Origin: Bradyrhizobium sp. BR 10289
GTDB taxonomy: Bacteria > Pseudomonadota > Alphaproteobacteria > Rhizobiales > Xanthobacteraceae
Length of the DNA stretch: 64,000 nt
Assembly (NCBI RefSeq): GCF_019455385.1
Contig: NZ_JACOFR010000015.1
Location: forward strand, 119,886 to 183,885
Reading direction: 5' to 3'
In this document: piece after piece, positions 63,954-64,000 of the stretch
How the letters are laid out: every line of letters begins with the position of its first letter
How positions within the stretch are numbered: the first letter of the stretch is position 1
The notes under the pieces: generated by a model
Databases searched by the model: none
What the model was told of the DNA's origin: nothing
Seen by the model: the letters and a program-made list of their open reading frames with translations, nothing else
Position numbers and translations under genes: made by a program

Positions 63954-64000
63954 TGTGCATGTTCACTAATTCGCTGATCGAGAAGTTTCGGCTTTGGCGG

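Overview
This 64 kb window is GC-rich, densely coding alphaproteobacterial chromosome, most like Bradyrhizobium or a close relative (inferred from gene content and repeats, not from a database match). Pointers are a CIRCE-controlled groESL operon, a hisZ-hisG pair, a Cys-less L36, small rhizobial families (DUF6101, DUF2093, DUF4170, DUF2076), a BacA-like ABC transporter of the kind that matters in legume symbiosis, and several families of dispersed palindromic repeats.

Layout. 0-4.2 kb: end of an exopolysaccharide-type cluster (partial glycosyltransferase, ExoQ-like polymerase, CelD-like acetyltransferase) and a PCMT-like methyltransferase. 4.3-7.6 kb: wrbA, pirin and SDR genes divergent from a LysR regulator, with a perfect palindrome between, probably a quinone/electrophile response module. 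7.6-8.3 kb: a REP-associated tyrosine transposase (RAYT) flanked by REP hairpins that recur at 55.8 and 62.2 kb. 8.3-15 kb: a Bug-type binding protein, YbaK, a haloacid dehalogenase and a LysR-controlled dehydrogenase/hydrolase/VOC cluster. 15-20 kb: a looser accessory stretch (tandem GrlR-like protein, TPR/EF-hand protein, LOG-Nudix pair, decayed repeats). 20-28 kb: HxlR/SDR pair, amidohydrolase, rpmJ, a frameshifted glycosyltransferase beside glf, a hydrolase and cytochrome c2. 28.6-38.7 kb: glcDEF, a histone H1-like protein, a porin, a BacA-like ABC transporter and an LctP-family permease. 39-43 kb: groESL with CIRCE. 43-49 kb: an orphan cheZ, an L,D-transpeptidase, DUF2076, and a GT2-deacetylase pair that may make an amino-sugar polyprenyl donor. 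49-53 kb: hisZ-hisG and a winged-helix/AraC pair. 53-56 kb: rsmE and ubiA. 56.7-62.2 kb: a tightly overlapping run pmbA, IMP-family phosphatase, DUF4170, DUF374 acyltransferase, waaA, lpxK (lipid A/Kdo). The window ends with a DUF2093 protein, a hydrolase-fold protein lacking its nucleophile and a small exported protein.

Three blocks stand out. The envelope genes (waaA, lpxK and DUF374; the GT2-deacetylase pair; glf; the ABC transporter) fit a symbiont with an unusual lipid A and peptide exposure. glcDEF plus the LctP permease form a complete glycolate/lactate uptake and oxidation set. The RAYT with scattered REPs is a small resident mobile system. No tRNA, rRNA, CRISPR array, prophage or plasmid origin was seen.
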